From assembly GCA_019187085.1 (NCBI GenBank), contig JABARS010000013.1, positions 62,001 to 126,000 on the forward strand: 64,000 nt of DNA, read 5' to 3'. This DNA is from Pseudorhodoplanes sp. (GTDB taxonomy: Bacteria; Pseudomonadota; Alphaproteobacteria; Rhizobiales; Xanthobacteraceae). Below the pieces are notes generated by a model that ran no database searches, was not told where the DNA came from, and saw only the letters and a program-made list of their open reading frames with translations. Shown in pieces: positions 21,662 through 30,554 of this stretch (positions within the stretch are counted from its first letter, which is position 1; each line of letters begins with the position of its first letter). The position numbers and the translations under genes are program-made.

Positions 21662-22122
21662 GCCTGACGCTGCGCCCCTATCGCGCCGACGACGAGCCGG
21701 CCGCCATCGATCTGTGGCAGCGCGCCTGGCAGGTCGCCTATCCGCAGATTGCTTTTGCCAGGCGCGTGGAATGGTGGCGCGGGCGCTGGCGCGACGACCT
21801 CGTTCCGGTCGCCGCCATCGTGGTCGCCGAGCGCGACGGCGCAATGACCGGCTTCGTCACCATCGACCGCACGAGCGGCTATCTCGACCAGCTCGCGGTC
21901 GCGCCCGACCAGTGGAACCGGGGCATCGCACGCGCCTTGCTCGACGAGGCCAAGCGCCTTTCGCCGCGCGGCATCGAACTGCACGTCAACCAGGACAATG
22001 CGCGGGCGATCCGCCTCTACGAGCGCTCGGGCTTTGCGATCGCGGGCGAGGATGTCAATCCGCACTCGGGCGCGCCGGTGTTTCTGATGCGCTGGCGCGG
22101 AGCCACCGATCCTGGGGCATGA
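21658..22122 (+). CDS. GNAT-family N-acetyltransferase
   Basis: 154-residue acetyltransferase of the RimI-like type. The acetyl-CoA site motif is DQWNRGIARALLDEAKRL (about residues 80-97), with the downstream HVNQDNARAIRLYERSGF typical of the family. The GTG start overlaps the stop of the OmpA-like gene by four bases, so it belongs to that operon. Substrate unknown; peptides, amines or antibiotics are all possible. Confidence 0.85.
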   Translation: MSLTLRPYRADDEPAAIDLWQRAWQVAYPQIAFARRVEWWRGRWRDDLVPVAAIVVAERDGAMTGFVTIDRTSGYLDQLAVAPDQWNRGIARALLDEAKRLSPRGIELHVNQDNARAIRLYERSGFAIAGEDVNPHSGAPVFLMRWRGATDPGA

Positions 22123-22155
22123 TCCCGAAAGCGGGAAGCGGACTTCGAGACCGTC
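22110..22155. repeat. Degenerate palindromic element between convergent genes
   Basis: The 34-bp spacer and flanks read GGGGCATGATCCCGAAAGCGGG followed by AAGCGG and TTCGAGACCG. It resembles a decayed copy of the GCATGATC-type palindromes frequent in Bradyrhizobium-like genomes. It may act as a terminator for one or both converging genes. Confidence 0.35.
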
Positions 22156-22156
22156 T

Positions 22157-23980
22157 CTAGCTGACGCCGAACTGGAGCTTCGCCAGCCGCGCATAGAGGC
22201 CGCCGGCCGCGGCCAGCGTCTCGTGCGTGCCTTCCTCCACGATGCGTCCCTCGTCGAGCACGAGGATGCGGTCGCAGGACAGGATGGTCGCCAGCCGGTG
22301 CGCGATCACGAGCGTCGTGCGCCCCTGCATCAGGCGTTCGAGCGCCTCCTGCACCAGCACCTCGCTTTCGGCATCGAGCGAGGACGTCGCCTCGTCAAGC
22401 AGCAGCAACGGCGCGTCGCGCAGGATCGCACGCGCGATCGCGATGCGCTGGCGCTGGCCGCCCGACAGCGTGATGCCGCGCTCGCCGATCTGGGTGTCGT
22501 AACCCTGCGGCAGTCTGCGGATGAACTCGTCGGCGGCCGCCAGCAGCGCCGCACGCTCGACGAGCTCGTCGGCGGCGTCCGGGCGGCCGAAGCGGATATT
22601 GTCGCGCACGCTGGTGGCAAAGATCGCGCTCTCCTGCGGTACGAGCGCGATGCGCCGGCGCAGCGCCGCCGGATCGGCGTCGGAGATATCGACGCCGTCG
22701 AAGCGCACGCGGCCGGACGAGGGATCGTAGAAGCGCAGGATCAGATGGAAAATCGTGCTCTTGCCGGCGCCGGAAGGACCGACAATGGCCACTTTCTCGC
22801 CCGCGCGCACGTGAAAGGAGACCTCGTGCAAGGCCGGATGCTCGGGCCGAGAAGGATAGCTGAACGTGACATGCGCGAAGGCAACCTCCCCGCGCGCGGG
22901 CTGCGGCAGCGGCGCCGGGTTTGCCGGCGCCTCGACCGCCGGACGCATTTTCAGGATCTCGAACAGCCGCTCGGCCGCGCCCGCCGCTTGCGCGATCTCG
23001 CCCCAGACCTGGCTCAGCTCGCCGAGCGCGCCGGCCGCGAACACCGCATAGAGCACGAACTGGCCGAGCCGGCCCGCCGTCATGCGCTGGTCGAGCACGT
23101 CCTGCGCGCCGATCCACAGCACGAGCACCACGCTGGCGAAGACGAGAAAGATCGCAACCGCCGTCAGCACCGCCCGCGACAAAGTCGACTGGCGCGACGC
23201 CTCGAAGGCCTGCTCGACCGCCCCGGTATAGCGGCCGGCGACGTAGGGCTCGCTGGTATAGGCCTGCAGCGTGCGGATGGCGCCGACCGCCTCGGACGCA
23301 TAGGCAGAGGCGTTGGCAAGCTCGTCCTGCGCCAGACGCGAGCGGCGGCGCACCGCGCGGCCGAACGCGACCAGCGGCAGCACGATCACCGGGATGACGC
23401 CGAGCACGAACGCCGACAGGCGCGGGCTGGTGACGATCATCATGGCGGCCGCACCGAGGAACAGGACCGCGTTGCGCAGCAGGATCGACACCGCCGCCCC
23501 GACCGCCGCCTTGATCTGGGTGGTGTCGGCGGTGAGCCGCGACATCATTTCGCCGGTCTGGGCGCGGTCGAAGAAGGCCGGCGACAGGCGCGTCAGGTGG
23601 CCGAACACGGCGGCGCGCAGGTCCGCCACGATCCGCTCGCCGAGCGTAGTCACGAGATAGAAACGCAGCGCGCTCGCCAGCGCGAGCACCGCCACCACCA
23701 GCACCATGACGGCGAAATAATCGTCGATCAGCGAGCGCTCGCCGGAGAAACCGAAATCGATCATGCGGCGGACGGCGATCGGCACCGCGAGCGTCGCCAG
23801 CGCCGCCAGCACGAGGGCGGCCAGGGCGAACAGCGCGCGCATCCTGTAGTGCAGGACATAGGGCATCAGGAGGACGAGAGGCCGCAGGGCCGCCCCGTCG
23901 CGCGCCCCGCGCTGCGACCCCGCGGCCGGCTGGCCGGAGCCCCCGCCCGCGTCGGTACGATCGCCGAAAAATGCCGCCAT
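22157..23980 (-). CDS. ABC exporter, fused permease and ATPase
   Basis: 607-residue half-transporter of the ABCB/MsbA type. Six helices occupy about residues 35-335 with the coupling segment [20 protein letters not shown]. The ATPase has Walker [14 protein letters not shown], signature [14 protein letters not shown], Walker [13 protein letters not shown] and switch IAHRLATI, all intact. It probably works as a homodimer exporting lipids, peptides or drugs; MsbA-like lipid A transport cannot be claimed from sequence. Single gene, convergent with the acetyltransferase. Confidence 0.92.
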   Translation of the reverse strand: MAAFFGDRTDAGGGSGQPAAGSQRGARDGAALRPLVLLMPYVLHYRMRALFALAALVLAALATLAVPIAVRRMIDFGFSGERSLIDDYFAVMVLVVAVLALASALRFYLVTTLGERIVADLRAAVFGHLTRLSPAFFDRAQTGEMMSRLTADTTQIKAAVGAAVSILLRNAVLFLGAAAMMIVTSPRLSAFVLGVIPVIVLPLVAFGRAVRRRSRLAQDELANASAYASEAVGAIRTLQAYTSEPYVAGRYTGAVEQAFEASRQSTLSRAVLTAVAIFLVFASVVLVLWIGAQDVLDQRMTAGRLGQFVLYAVFAAGALGELSQVWGEIAQAAGAAERLFEILKMRPAVEAPANPAPLPQPARGEVAFAHVTFSYPSRPEHPALHEVSFHVRAGEKVAIVGPSGAGKSTIFHLILRFYDPSSGRVRFDGVDISDADPAALRRRIALVPQESAIFATSVRDNIRFGRPDAADELVERAALLAAADEFIRRLPQGYDTQIGERGITLSGGQRQRIAIARAILRDAPLLLLDEATSSLDAESEVLVQEALERLMQGRTTLVIAHRLATILSCDRILVLDEGRIVEEGTHETLAAAGGLYARLAKLQFGVS

Positions 23981-24066
23981 GACCCCGGTTTCTCCTTCGC
24001 GCCGCCGGCCGGGCGCGGCCGGACAATGGCCCGGTGCGGCCCCGGCTGCAACCGTCCGGGCCGCGC

Positions 24067-24095
24067 TTGTCTCACCCCGGCGGGTGCGCTATAGA
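24067..24095 (+). promoter_or_regulatory. Predicted promoter of rpmE
   Basis: TTGTCT, a 17-bp spacer and TATAGA form a good sigma70-like promoter. The predicted start lies about 55 nt before the rpmE ATG. Confidence 0.5.
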
Positions 24096-24156
24096 GCGCG
24101 CGAATTCAACCGCATCGAAGGCCTGTAGCGCGCGGTCCCCGCGCCGGAACCCCGTC

Positions 24157-24387
24157 ATGAAAAGCGATATCCACCCGCACTACCACACGATCAAGGTCGT
24201 CATGACCGACGGCACCGAGTTCACGACGCGCTCGACCTGGGGCAAGGAAGGCGACACGCTGAACCTCGACATCGACCCGAAGTCGCATCCGGCCTGGACC
24301 GGCGGCGCCCAGCAGCTCCTCGACCGCGGCGGACGTCTGTCGCGCTTCCAGAAGAAATTCTCCGGCTTCATCAAGGAAAAGAAATAG
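24157..24387 (+). CDS. rpmE: Ribosomal protein bL31
   Basis: Large-subunit protein bL31 (76 aa), start [22 protein letters not shown]. It contains no cysteine, so it is the zinc-free (C-minus) form. The region [24 protein letters not shown] is typical of the family. The frame extends upstream through the promoter and is not coding there. A bidirectional terminator follows. Confidence 0.96.
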   Translation: MKSDIHPHYHTIKVVMTDGTEFTTRSTWGKEGDTLNLDIDPKSHPAWTGGAQQLLDRGGRLSRFQKKFSGFIKEKK

Positions 24388-24420
24388 GTCCGATAAGCCG
24401 GCCTGTTGGGCGTCAACAGC

Positions 24421-24450
24421 AAAAAGCCCCCGCACCCGCGGGGGCTTTTT
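24421..24450. terminator. Bidirectional Rho-independent terminator
   Basis: A perfect 13-bp inverted repeat (AAAAAGCCCCCGC / GCGGGGGCTTTTT) with an ACCC loop gives a GC-rich stem flanked by A5 and T5. It can end rpmE on the plus strand and rcdA on the minus strand. Confidence 0.92.
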
Positions 24451-24507
24451 GTTGGGCGGCCTCTGTCTTGCGGTGGCCGAACACGACCCCGCGATGCTCC
24501 CGGCGCC

Positions 24508-25026
24508 TCAGCGATCGTCCATGCTGTGAAAGGCGGCCTTGAGAAGATCGATCTGGCGCTCCACCGGATTGGCGCGGCCGGTCGTCGGCTTGTCGGGGCC
24601 GTGAATGGTGGCATCGAGGCGCCGCACGCGGTCCTGCAGCCGGCGCGAACGATGGATCAGCGCCACGAGCTTCTCGGGCAGGACCTTCAGCGTCTCCTCA
24701 TCGGCGATGTCGGCCGCCGACAGCTTCACCTTGGTCTTTTCCTGATTGACCTGCGCGAGCGACATCTCGCCTTCCTTGACCGCGCGATGCAGCAGCAGCC
24801 ACGACGCAAGCTGCATCAGCCGCGTCGTCAGACGCATGCTCTCGGTCGCGTAGGTCAGCGCGGCAGTGCGCTTGAGCCCGCGCGATTCCTCGCGGCCGGG
24901 GCCGTCGAGATAGGCCGCGGTCTCCTCGACCAGCGCCATGCCGTCACGGAAAAGGATCGTAAATGCCGGCGAACCGGCGAGCCGTTCCTTGAAGGATACC
25001 GGTCCCGAAAGCGACTGTTCTGACAT
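24508..25026 (-). CDS. rcdA: RcdA-type ClpXP adaptor (DUF1465)
   Basis: 172-residue helical protein of the DUF1465 family. In Caulobacter the family member RcdA joins CpdR and PopA to deliver the cell-cycle regulator CtrA to ClpXP for degradation. The ATG at 25026 (MSEQSLSGPVSFKERLAGS) matches family starts; the frame extends upstream into non-coding DNA. Conserved blocks FRDGMALVEETAAYLDGPGR and MRLTTRLMQLASWLLLHRAV are present. It is convergent with rpmE and has a candidate CtrA box and RNA gene in its upstream intergenic region. Confidence 0.85.
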   Translation of the reverse strand: MSEQSLSGPVSFKERLAGSPAFTILFRDGMALVEETAAYLDGPGREESRGLKRTAALTYATESMRLTTRLMQLASWLLLHRAVKEGEMSLAQVNQEKTKVKLSAADIADEETLKVLPEKLVALIHRSRRLQDRVRRLDATIHGPDKPTTGRANPVERQIDLLKAAFHSMDDR

Positions 25027-25154
25027 TGCGGTACGCCCTACCCACTCGTTGGCCGGAAGATAGGCACGGGCCGAGCGAGGGGTAAAGTAAACGAACCGGA
25101 AAACCTCACGACATGGTTTCACGCCATGTCGATGGAACTGACCCAAATCGGGAC

Positions 25155-25184
25155 AAAAAAAGAGCCGCCGGAAAACGGCGGCTC
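25155..25184 (-). terminator. Rho-independent terminator on the minus strand
   Basis: A 9-bp GC-rich stem, GAGCCGCCG and CGGCGGCTC with a 5-nt loop, is followed in the minus-strand sense by seven T residues (plus-strand A7 at 25155-25161). No protein gene ends just before it; the nearest upstream minus-strand stop is about 215 bp away at DUF1192. Confidence 0.9.
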
Positions 25185-25255
25185 AAGTCTAATAACAGGG
25201 AGGCGTCAAACAGAGTGGACAGGAGCCACTCGATGTCCAGAAGATGGACAATGCC
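25155..25255 (-). ncRNA. Candidate trans-acting small RNA ending in a strong terminator
   Basis: The 374-bp gap between rcdA and DUF1192 contains three ordered hairpins on the minus strand: GTCCA-N5-TGGAC (25235-25249), GAGTGG-N7-CCACTC (25213-25231) and the terminator. An unpaired CCTCCC (25198-25203) complementary to a Shine-Dalgarno sequence sits before the terminator. Short RNAs with an exposed CCUCCC and a terminal hairpin are known in rhizobia, including the suhB/mmgR (alpha-r8) group; family membership is a guess. The 5' end is estimated from the upstream box. Confidence 0.5.
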
Positions 25256-25273
25256 ACTAATAATCGGGAAAGC

Positions 25274-25288
25274 TTAACTTTAAGTTAA
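25274..25288. promoter_or_regulatory. CtrA-like box
   Basis: TTAA-CTTTAAG-TTAA matches the CtrA consensus TTAA-N7-TTAA. It lies about 30 bp upstream of the inferred 5' end of the minus-strand RNA candidate, a typical position for CtrA activation. Chance occurrence in a locally AT-rich stretch is possible. Confidence 0.45.
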
Positions 25289-25399
25289 ATGAAAAATATT
25301 CTGTAAGCGCGCCGGCAACAATTGCACGCATCGCGCACTCGTTTCGTACGCACCGGACGGCAAGCCGCCGCAATCGTTAACGCAGCCGCGCGACGATCG

Positions 25400-25594
25400 T
25401 CACTTCCTGAAAAACTGGTCGGCCGCGCTGCGCGAACTTTCCTTCTTCGCGATGTCGGCTTCCAGCCGCGCAATCTCCTCGCGCAACAGCGCGATGCGTT
25501 CGCGCAATTCCGCAACCGAGATCAACGACAGGTCCTGCCCGATCTCGTGCGTGATCTTCTTCTTGGGGCGGTCGTCGTCGTCGAATGGCGGCAT
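25400..25594 (-). CDS. DUF1192 small coiled-coil protein
   Basis: 64 aa: acidic N-terminus (MPPFDDDDRPKKK) followed by LISVAELRERIALLREEIARLEADIAKKE, a short coiled coil. This matches DUF1192, a conserved small protein of Hyphomicrobiales of unknown function, usually adjacent to a quinone oxidoreductase gene as here (divergent). Confidence 0.85.
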   Translation of the reverse strand: MPPFDDDDRPKKKITHEIGQDLSLISVAELRERIALLREEIARLEADIAKKESSRSAADQFFRK

Positions 25595-25709
25595 GGTTCA
25601 CCTCGCAAAACGCCCCGAATCTAGCGGCGGCGGCGCGGGTTGTCACATCCGCGCCCCGCGACTAAACAGAGGCGGAACCATCGAGAATACGCCGCGCCAA
25701 GGACCCGCA

Positions 25710-26708
25710 ATGACAAGCCTGCCCGCCACCATGACCGCCATCGGCATCAAAGCGCCCGGCGGGCCGGACGTTCTCGTGCCACAGGAGCGGCCGGTGCCTG
25801 CGCCCGGTCCCGGCGAAATCCTCGTCAAGGTCGCGGCCGCGGGCGTCAACCGCCCCGACGTCGTGCAGCGGCAGGGCCATTATCCGCCGCCGCCCGGCGC
25901 GCCCGACATTCCGGGTCTCGAAATCGCCGGCGAAGTCGTCGCGCGCGGCGCGGATGCGACGCGCTGGTCGATCGGCGACAGTGTCGCGGCTCTCGTGATC
26001 GGCGGCGGCTATGCGCAATACTGCGTTGCGCACGAGAGCCACGCCTTCGCCGTCCCCAAAGGCTACGCGATGGCAGACGCCGCCGCGATGCCGGAGACGT
26101 TCCTGACGGTCTGGCACAATGTGTTCGAACGCGGCGCGCTCGCGCGCGGGGAAACGCTGCTCGTGCACGGCGGATCGTCGGGCATCGGCACCACCGCGAT
26201 CCAGCTCGGCAAGGCGTTCGGCGCGCGCGTGATCGTCACCGCCGGCAGCGACGAAAAATGCGAGGCCTGCCGCAAGCTCGGCGCTGATCTCGCCGTTAAC
26301 TATAAGCGCGAAGACTTCGTCAAGGCGACCAAGGAAGCGACCGGTGGGACCGGCGCCAATGTTATCCTGGACATGGTCGGGGGCGACTATATCGAGCGCA
26401 ATTACGAGGCTGCCGCGGTCGAAGGGCGCATCGTGCAGATCGCCTTCCAGGGAAGTCCGAAAGCAACGGTCGATTTCCGCCGCCTCATGCTCAAGCGCCT
26501 GCACCATACCGGATCGACGCTGCGCGCGCGCTCGGTCGCCGACAAGGGCGCGATCGCGCGCGCGGTCGAGGAGAAGGTGATGCCGCTGGTCGCGGCCGGC
26601 ACGGTGCGCCCGGTGATGGATTCCACTTTCCCGCTGCGCGAGGCCGCCGCCGCCCATGCCCGCATGGAATCGAGCGTCCATATCGGCAAGATCGTTCTGA
26701 CGGTGTGA
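25710..26708 (+). CDS. NAD(P)H quinone oxidoreductase, zinc-less MDR family
   Basis: 332-residue medium-chain reductase of the QOR/PIG3 type, likely reducing quinones with NADPH. The GroES-like N-domain contains VAAAGVNRPDVVQRQGHYPPPPGAPDIPGLE, spread over about residues 41-71. The nucleotide fold has LLVHGGSSGIGTTAIQLGKAFGA. Zinc ligands of true alcohol dehydrogenases are absent. The ATG at 25710 follows AAGGAC; an in-frame ATG seven codons later is the alternative. Confidence 0.92.
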   Translation: MTSLPATMTAIGIKAPGGPDVLVPQERPVPAPGPGEILVKVAAAGVNRPDVVQRQGHYPPPPGAPDIPGLEIAGEVVARGADATRWSIGDSVAALVIGGGYAQYCVAHESHAFAVPKGYAMADAAAMPETFLTVWHNVFERGALARGETLLVHGGSSGIGTTAIQLGKAFGARVIVTAGSDEKCEACRKLGADLAVNYKREDFVKATKEATGGTGANVILDMVGGDYIERNYEAAAVEGRIVQIAFQGSPKATVDFRRLMLKRLHHTGSTLRARSVADKGAIARAVEEKVMPLVAAGTVRPVMDSTFPLREAAAAHARMESSVHIGKIVLTV

Positions 26709-26893
26709 GGCGCGATGCGGCCGCTCCCCTTCGCCTGCAGCCGGCCGCGACGCGGCCCGATGGCCTGGCCGGACGGAACCGCCCCCGCTGCCGTCAAATT
26801 GGCGCAAATGGGGCCCGTTTGTAGAGAGGCCGGACCGCGCGGACGCACGGTCCGGCGCCATCGTCGGGGACACTGAAAGCCGGAGGGCGTGGT

Positions 26894-29770
26894 TTGCGGA
26901 TTTTGCGCTTTTCGGCCGCGGTCGCGGTGCTGGCCACGATGCTCGCATGGACGGGCACGCCGGCGCGCGCGGTCGAGGCCGTCAATGTGCGCATCGACGC
27001 CGCCGCCATCGACCTGACCGGCGCGCTCGACCGCCAGCGCACCGAAACCGACCGCATCCAGGTCTCCACCGCGCCGGGACCCGACGGCATCATCCGCCGC
27101 ATCGAGGGGCGCGGCCGCGAGAACAGCACCTACTGGGCGGTGTTCGCGCTCGCCAATACCGGCGACGAGCAGATCGACCGTCTCATCGTCGTGCCGCATT
27201 ACCGCATGGTCGGTTCCGGCATGTTCTGGCCCGATCTCGGCCTCTCGCGCGTGGTCGGCATCACGCCGAGCTCCGGCGAGCGCCCCGACCGCCAGGACAG
27301 CGCGACCGCCGACGTGTTCCGCATCACGCTCGATCCCGGCTCGGTCGTCACCTATGTCGTGGAGCTGCGCACCGACAAGCTGCCGCAGCTCTATCTGTGG
27401 GAACCCGACGCCTACAAGGACAAGATCAATTCCTTCACGCTCTATTACGGCATCGTCATCGGCATCGCCGGCCTGCTCGCGCTGTTCCTGACCATCCTGT
27501 TCGTGGTCAAGGGCAGCGTGATGTTCCCCGCCGCCGCCGCACTCGGCTGGGCGGTGCTCGTCTATATCGGCATCGATTTCGGTTTCTGGGGCAAGGTGTT
27601 CGACATGTCGGCGGGCGCCGAGCGCGTCTGGCGCGCGATCGGCGAGGCGATCCTCGCCGCGACCCTGCTCGTCTTCCTGTTCGCCTATCTCAATCTCGCG
27701 CGCTGGCACGTGCGCTATGCGCATATCACCATCGGCTGGCTCGGCGGGCTGGCCACGCTCGTCGCGCTCGCTTTGTTCGATCCGGCGGTGGCGTCCGGCA
27801 TCGCGCGCTTCTCGCTCGCGGCGGTGGCGTTCCTCGGCTTCGGCATCGTGATCTATCTGTCGACGCACGGATTCGACCGCGCCGTGCTGCTGATCCCGAC
27901 CTGGTTCCTGTTCGTGGTCTGGGCCTTCGCCGCCGGCCTAACCATTTTCGGCCTGATCACCAACGACATTGTCGGCCCCGCCTTGCTCGGCGGCCTCGTG
28001 CTGATCGTGATGCTGATCGGCTTCACGGTGATGCAGCACGCCTTCGCCGGCTCGATCACGCAGGGCATCGTCTCCGATGTCGAGCGCCGCGCGCTGGCGC
28101 TGACCGGCGCCGGCGACATGATCTGGGACTGGGACGTCTCCGCCGACAAGGTGTTCACCAGCCCGGAGACCGAGCACCTGCTCGGGCTGAAGCGCGGCGC
28201 GCTGGAAGGTCCGGCCGCAACCTGGCTGGAAATCCTGCACCCGCTCGACCGCGACCGTTTCCGCGCCTCGCTCGACAGCATGATCGACCAGCGGCGCGGA
28301 CGCCTGATGCAGGAATTCCGACTGCGGATGCAGGACGGCCATTATGTGTGGCTCGCGCTCAAGGCGCGGCCCGTCGTCGGCTCCGACGGCGAGGTGGTGC
28401 GCATCGTCGGCACGCTCACCGACGTCACCGATTTCAAGAATGCCGAAGAGCGGCTGCTGCACGACGCCGTGCACGACAACCTGACCGGGCTGCCGAACCG
28501 CCAGCTCTTCCTCGACCGTTTCGAGGCGGTGCTCGGGCTCGCCAAATCCGATCCCACGCTGCGCCCGACCATCATGGTGATCGACATCGATCGCTTCAAG
28601 CAGGTCAACGACTCGGTCGGCACCGCGGTCGGCGATTCGCTCCTGCTCACGCTGGCGCGACGGCTCGCCCGCCTGCTCAAGCCGCAGGATACGCTCTCGC
28701 GCGTCTCCGGCGACCAGTTCGCGCTGCTGCTCCTGTCGGAGCGCGATCCCGCGCGCATTATCGGGTTCGCCGAAACCATCCGCCGCACGCTGCGCGCGCC
28801 GATCGCCTTCAACGACCGCGAGATATTCCTGACCGCCTCGATCGGGCTTGCGCTCGCCGACCAGCAGACCGTGCGCAGCGAGGAAATCCTCAAGGACGCC
28901 GAGCTTGCCATGTATCACGCCAAGCGCATCGGCGGTGACCGCATCGAGGTGTTCAAGGCGGCCATGCGCACGCGCAAGACCGACCGCCTGACGCTGGAAG
29001 CCGAGCTGCGCCGCGCGCTCGAGCGCGACGAGCTGACGCTGCTCTATCAGCCGATCGTGCGGCTGGAGGATCGCACCATCGCCGGGTTCGAGGCGCTGGC
29101 GCGCTGGGACCACCCGAAGATGGGCCGCATGTCGCCGGCCGAATTCATCTCGATCGCCGAGGAGATCGGCCTGATCGTGGATCTCGGCATGTTCGCGCTC
29201 GAACGCGCCGCCCGCCAGCTGCACCTGTGGCAGCGCTCGATGCGCGCGCATCACGCGATCTTCACGAGCGTCAACGTCTCCTCGCGCCAGCTGCTGCGGC
29301 AGGACCTGCTGCACGATTTGCGCTCGGTGCTTTTGCGCTCGTCGGTGATGCGCGGAACGCTCAAGCTGGAACTGACCGAGTCGCTCGTCATGGAAAATCC
29401 CGAGCACGCCGCCCAGATGCTGATGCGCATCCGCGAACTGGGCGCCGGCCTCTCGCTCGACGATTTCGGCACCGGCCATTCCTCGCTCGCCTATCTGCAG
29501 CGCTTTCCCTTCGACACGATCAAGATCGACCAGTCGTTCGTGCGCACCACCGCGCGCGGCACGCGCCCGGTCATCCTGCGCTCGATCATCGCGATGGCGC
29601 ACGATCTCGGCATGGAAGTGGTGGCCGAAGGCGCGGAGACGGATTCGGACGCGGTCGAGCTTTACCAGCTCGGCTGCGAATATGCGCAGGGCTTCGTGTT
29701 CGGCCAGCCAATGACGGCGGAACAGGCCGGCAAGCTTCTGCTCGGCGACCAGCTCGAAATGGTGCGGTAG
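26894..29770 (+). CDS. Membrane-bound PAS-GGDEF-EAL protein with degenerate GGDEF
   Basis: 958 residues. A signal sequence precedes a periplasmic beta-rich domain (about residues 28-170) and seven helices (about 180-385), a 7TMR-DISM-like layout. A PAS domain (about 400-515), GGDEF domain (about 520-690) and EAL domain (about 705-945) follow. The GGDEF motif is SGDQF (near residue 604), so cyclase activity is unlikely; the domain may bind GTP. EAL residues are intact (GFEALARW near 730, LTESL, DDFGTGHSS near 856), predicting c-di-GMP hydrolysis. The TTG start is chosen because GGAGGG sits 6 bp upstream. Ligand unknown. Confidence 0.93.
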   Translation: MRILRFSAAVAVLATMLAWTGTPARAVEAVNVRIDAAAIDLTGALDRQRTETDRIQVSTAPGPDGIIRRIEGRGRENSTYWAVFALANTGDEQIDRLIVVPHYRMVGSGMFWPDLGLSRVVGITPSSGERPDRQDSATADVFRITLDPGSVVTYVVELRTDKLPQLYLWEPDAYKDKINSFTLYYGIVIGIAGLLALFLTILFVVKGSVMFPAAAALGWAVLVYIGIDFGFWGKVFDMSAGAERVWRAIGEAILAATLLVFLFAYLNLARWHVRYAHITIGWLGGLATLVALALFDPAVASGIARFSLAAVAFLGFGIVIYLSTHGFDRAVLLIPTWFLFVVWAFAAGLTIFGLITNDIVGPALLGGLVLIVMLIGFTVMQHAFAGSITQGIVSDVERRALALTGAGDMIWDWDVSADKVFTSPETEHLLGLKRGALEGPAATWLEILHPLDRDRFRASLDSMIDQRRGRLMQEFRLRMQDGHYVWLALKARPVVGSDGEVVRIVGTLTDVTDFKNAEERLLHDAVHDNLTGLPNRQLFLDRFEAVLGLAKSDPTLRPTIMVIDIDRFKQVNDSVGTAVGDSLLLTLARRLARLLKPQDTLSRVSGDQFALLLLSERDPARIIGFAETIRRTLRAPIAFNDREIFLTASIGLALADQQTVRSEEILKDAELAMYHAKRIGGDRIEVFKAAMRTRKTDRLTLEAELRRALERDELTLLYQPIVRLEDRTIAGFEALARWDHPKMGRMSPAEFISIAEEIGLIVDLGMFALERAARQLHLWQRSMRAHHAIFTSVNVSSRQLLRQDLLHDLRSVLLRSSVMRGTLKLELTESLVMENPEHAAQMLMRIRELGAGLSLDDFGTGHSSLAYLQRFPFDTIKIDQSFVRTTARGTRPVILRSIIAMAHDLGMEVVAEGAETDSDAVELYQLGCEYAQGFVFGQPMTAEQAGKLLLGDQLEMVR

Positions 29771-29824
29771 CGGGCCCGGAACGGATTCCCGCTGTCGCGG
29801 GAATGAGCGGAATTTCCGAAAATG

Positions 29825-30451
29825 TCAGGCGTGGCCGACTTCGCTCGACAATTTGGCGATATCGATGCCGATCTTTCGCAGCGCGCGCGAATATTTCGTC
29901 TCGGTGTCGGAACCGAAAATCAGTTCGGAATCGGCGGGGCAATGCAGCCAGCCATTGGCCTGGATCTCGTTCTCGAGCTGGCCGGGCGCCCAGCCGGCAT
30001 AGCCGAGCGCGAGCACCGCATTCGCCGGGCCGCGGCCGCGCGCGATCGCCTTGAGGATGTCGAGCGTGGCGGTGAGGCAGATGCCCTCGTCGATCGGCAG
30101 CGTCGAATTCTCGATGAAGAAATCCGCCGAATGCAGCACGAAGCCGCGCCCGGTCTCCACCGGCCCGCCCTTGAGGATGCGGATCTCGTCGTGCGCCTCG
30201 ACCCGGATCAGGTCGGACTCGGGGATCACCTGCAGTTGCACCAGCAGGTCGGGGAAATTGATGTTGGGCGCGAGCTGGTTGACCACGATGCCCATCGCGC
30301 CTTCCGAGGAATGCGCGCAGACATAGACCACCGTGCGCGCGAACCGGTCGTCGTTCATGCTCGGCATCGCGACCAGCATCTGGCCATCGAGATAGCCGCG
30401 CCCCGGTTTCCTGCCGGCGGTCTTGTCGAGGTTCTTGCGTAGCATCTTCAT
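29825..30451 (-). CDS. YqgE/AlgH family protein
   Basis: 208 aa, UPF0301/DUF179. Family blocks are [27 protein letters not shown] near residues 19-45, [24 protein letters not shown] and [15 protein letters not shown]. In pseudomonads AlgH affects alginate regulation, but the biochemical role of the family is not settled. It is convergent with the EAL gene, 55 bp apart. Confidence 0.93.
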   Translation of the reverse strand: MKMLRKNLDKTAGRKPGRGYLDGQMLVAMPSMNDDRFARTVVYVCAHSSEGAMGIVVNQLAPNINFPDLLVQLQVIPESDLIRVEAHDEIRILKGGPVETGRGFVLHSADFFIENSTLPIDEGICLTATLDILKAIARGRGPANAVLALGYAGWAPGQLENEIQANGWLHCPADSELIFGSDTETKYSRALRKIGIDIAKLSSEVGHA

Positions 30452-30554
30452 GGGTGAAGGTTAGCGCGTAGATTTTCTCTTGCAAACGAAACTTGACCGC
30501 GCCTTCACGACGAATTCAGTGGCGATTTCAGAGCGCTGCGCTTAAACGGACGAC

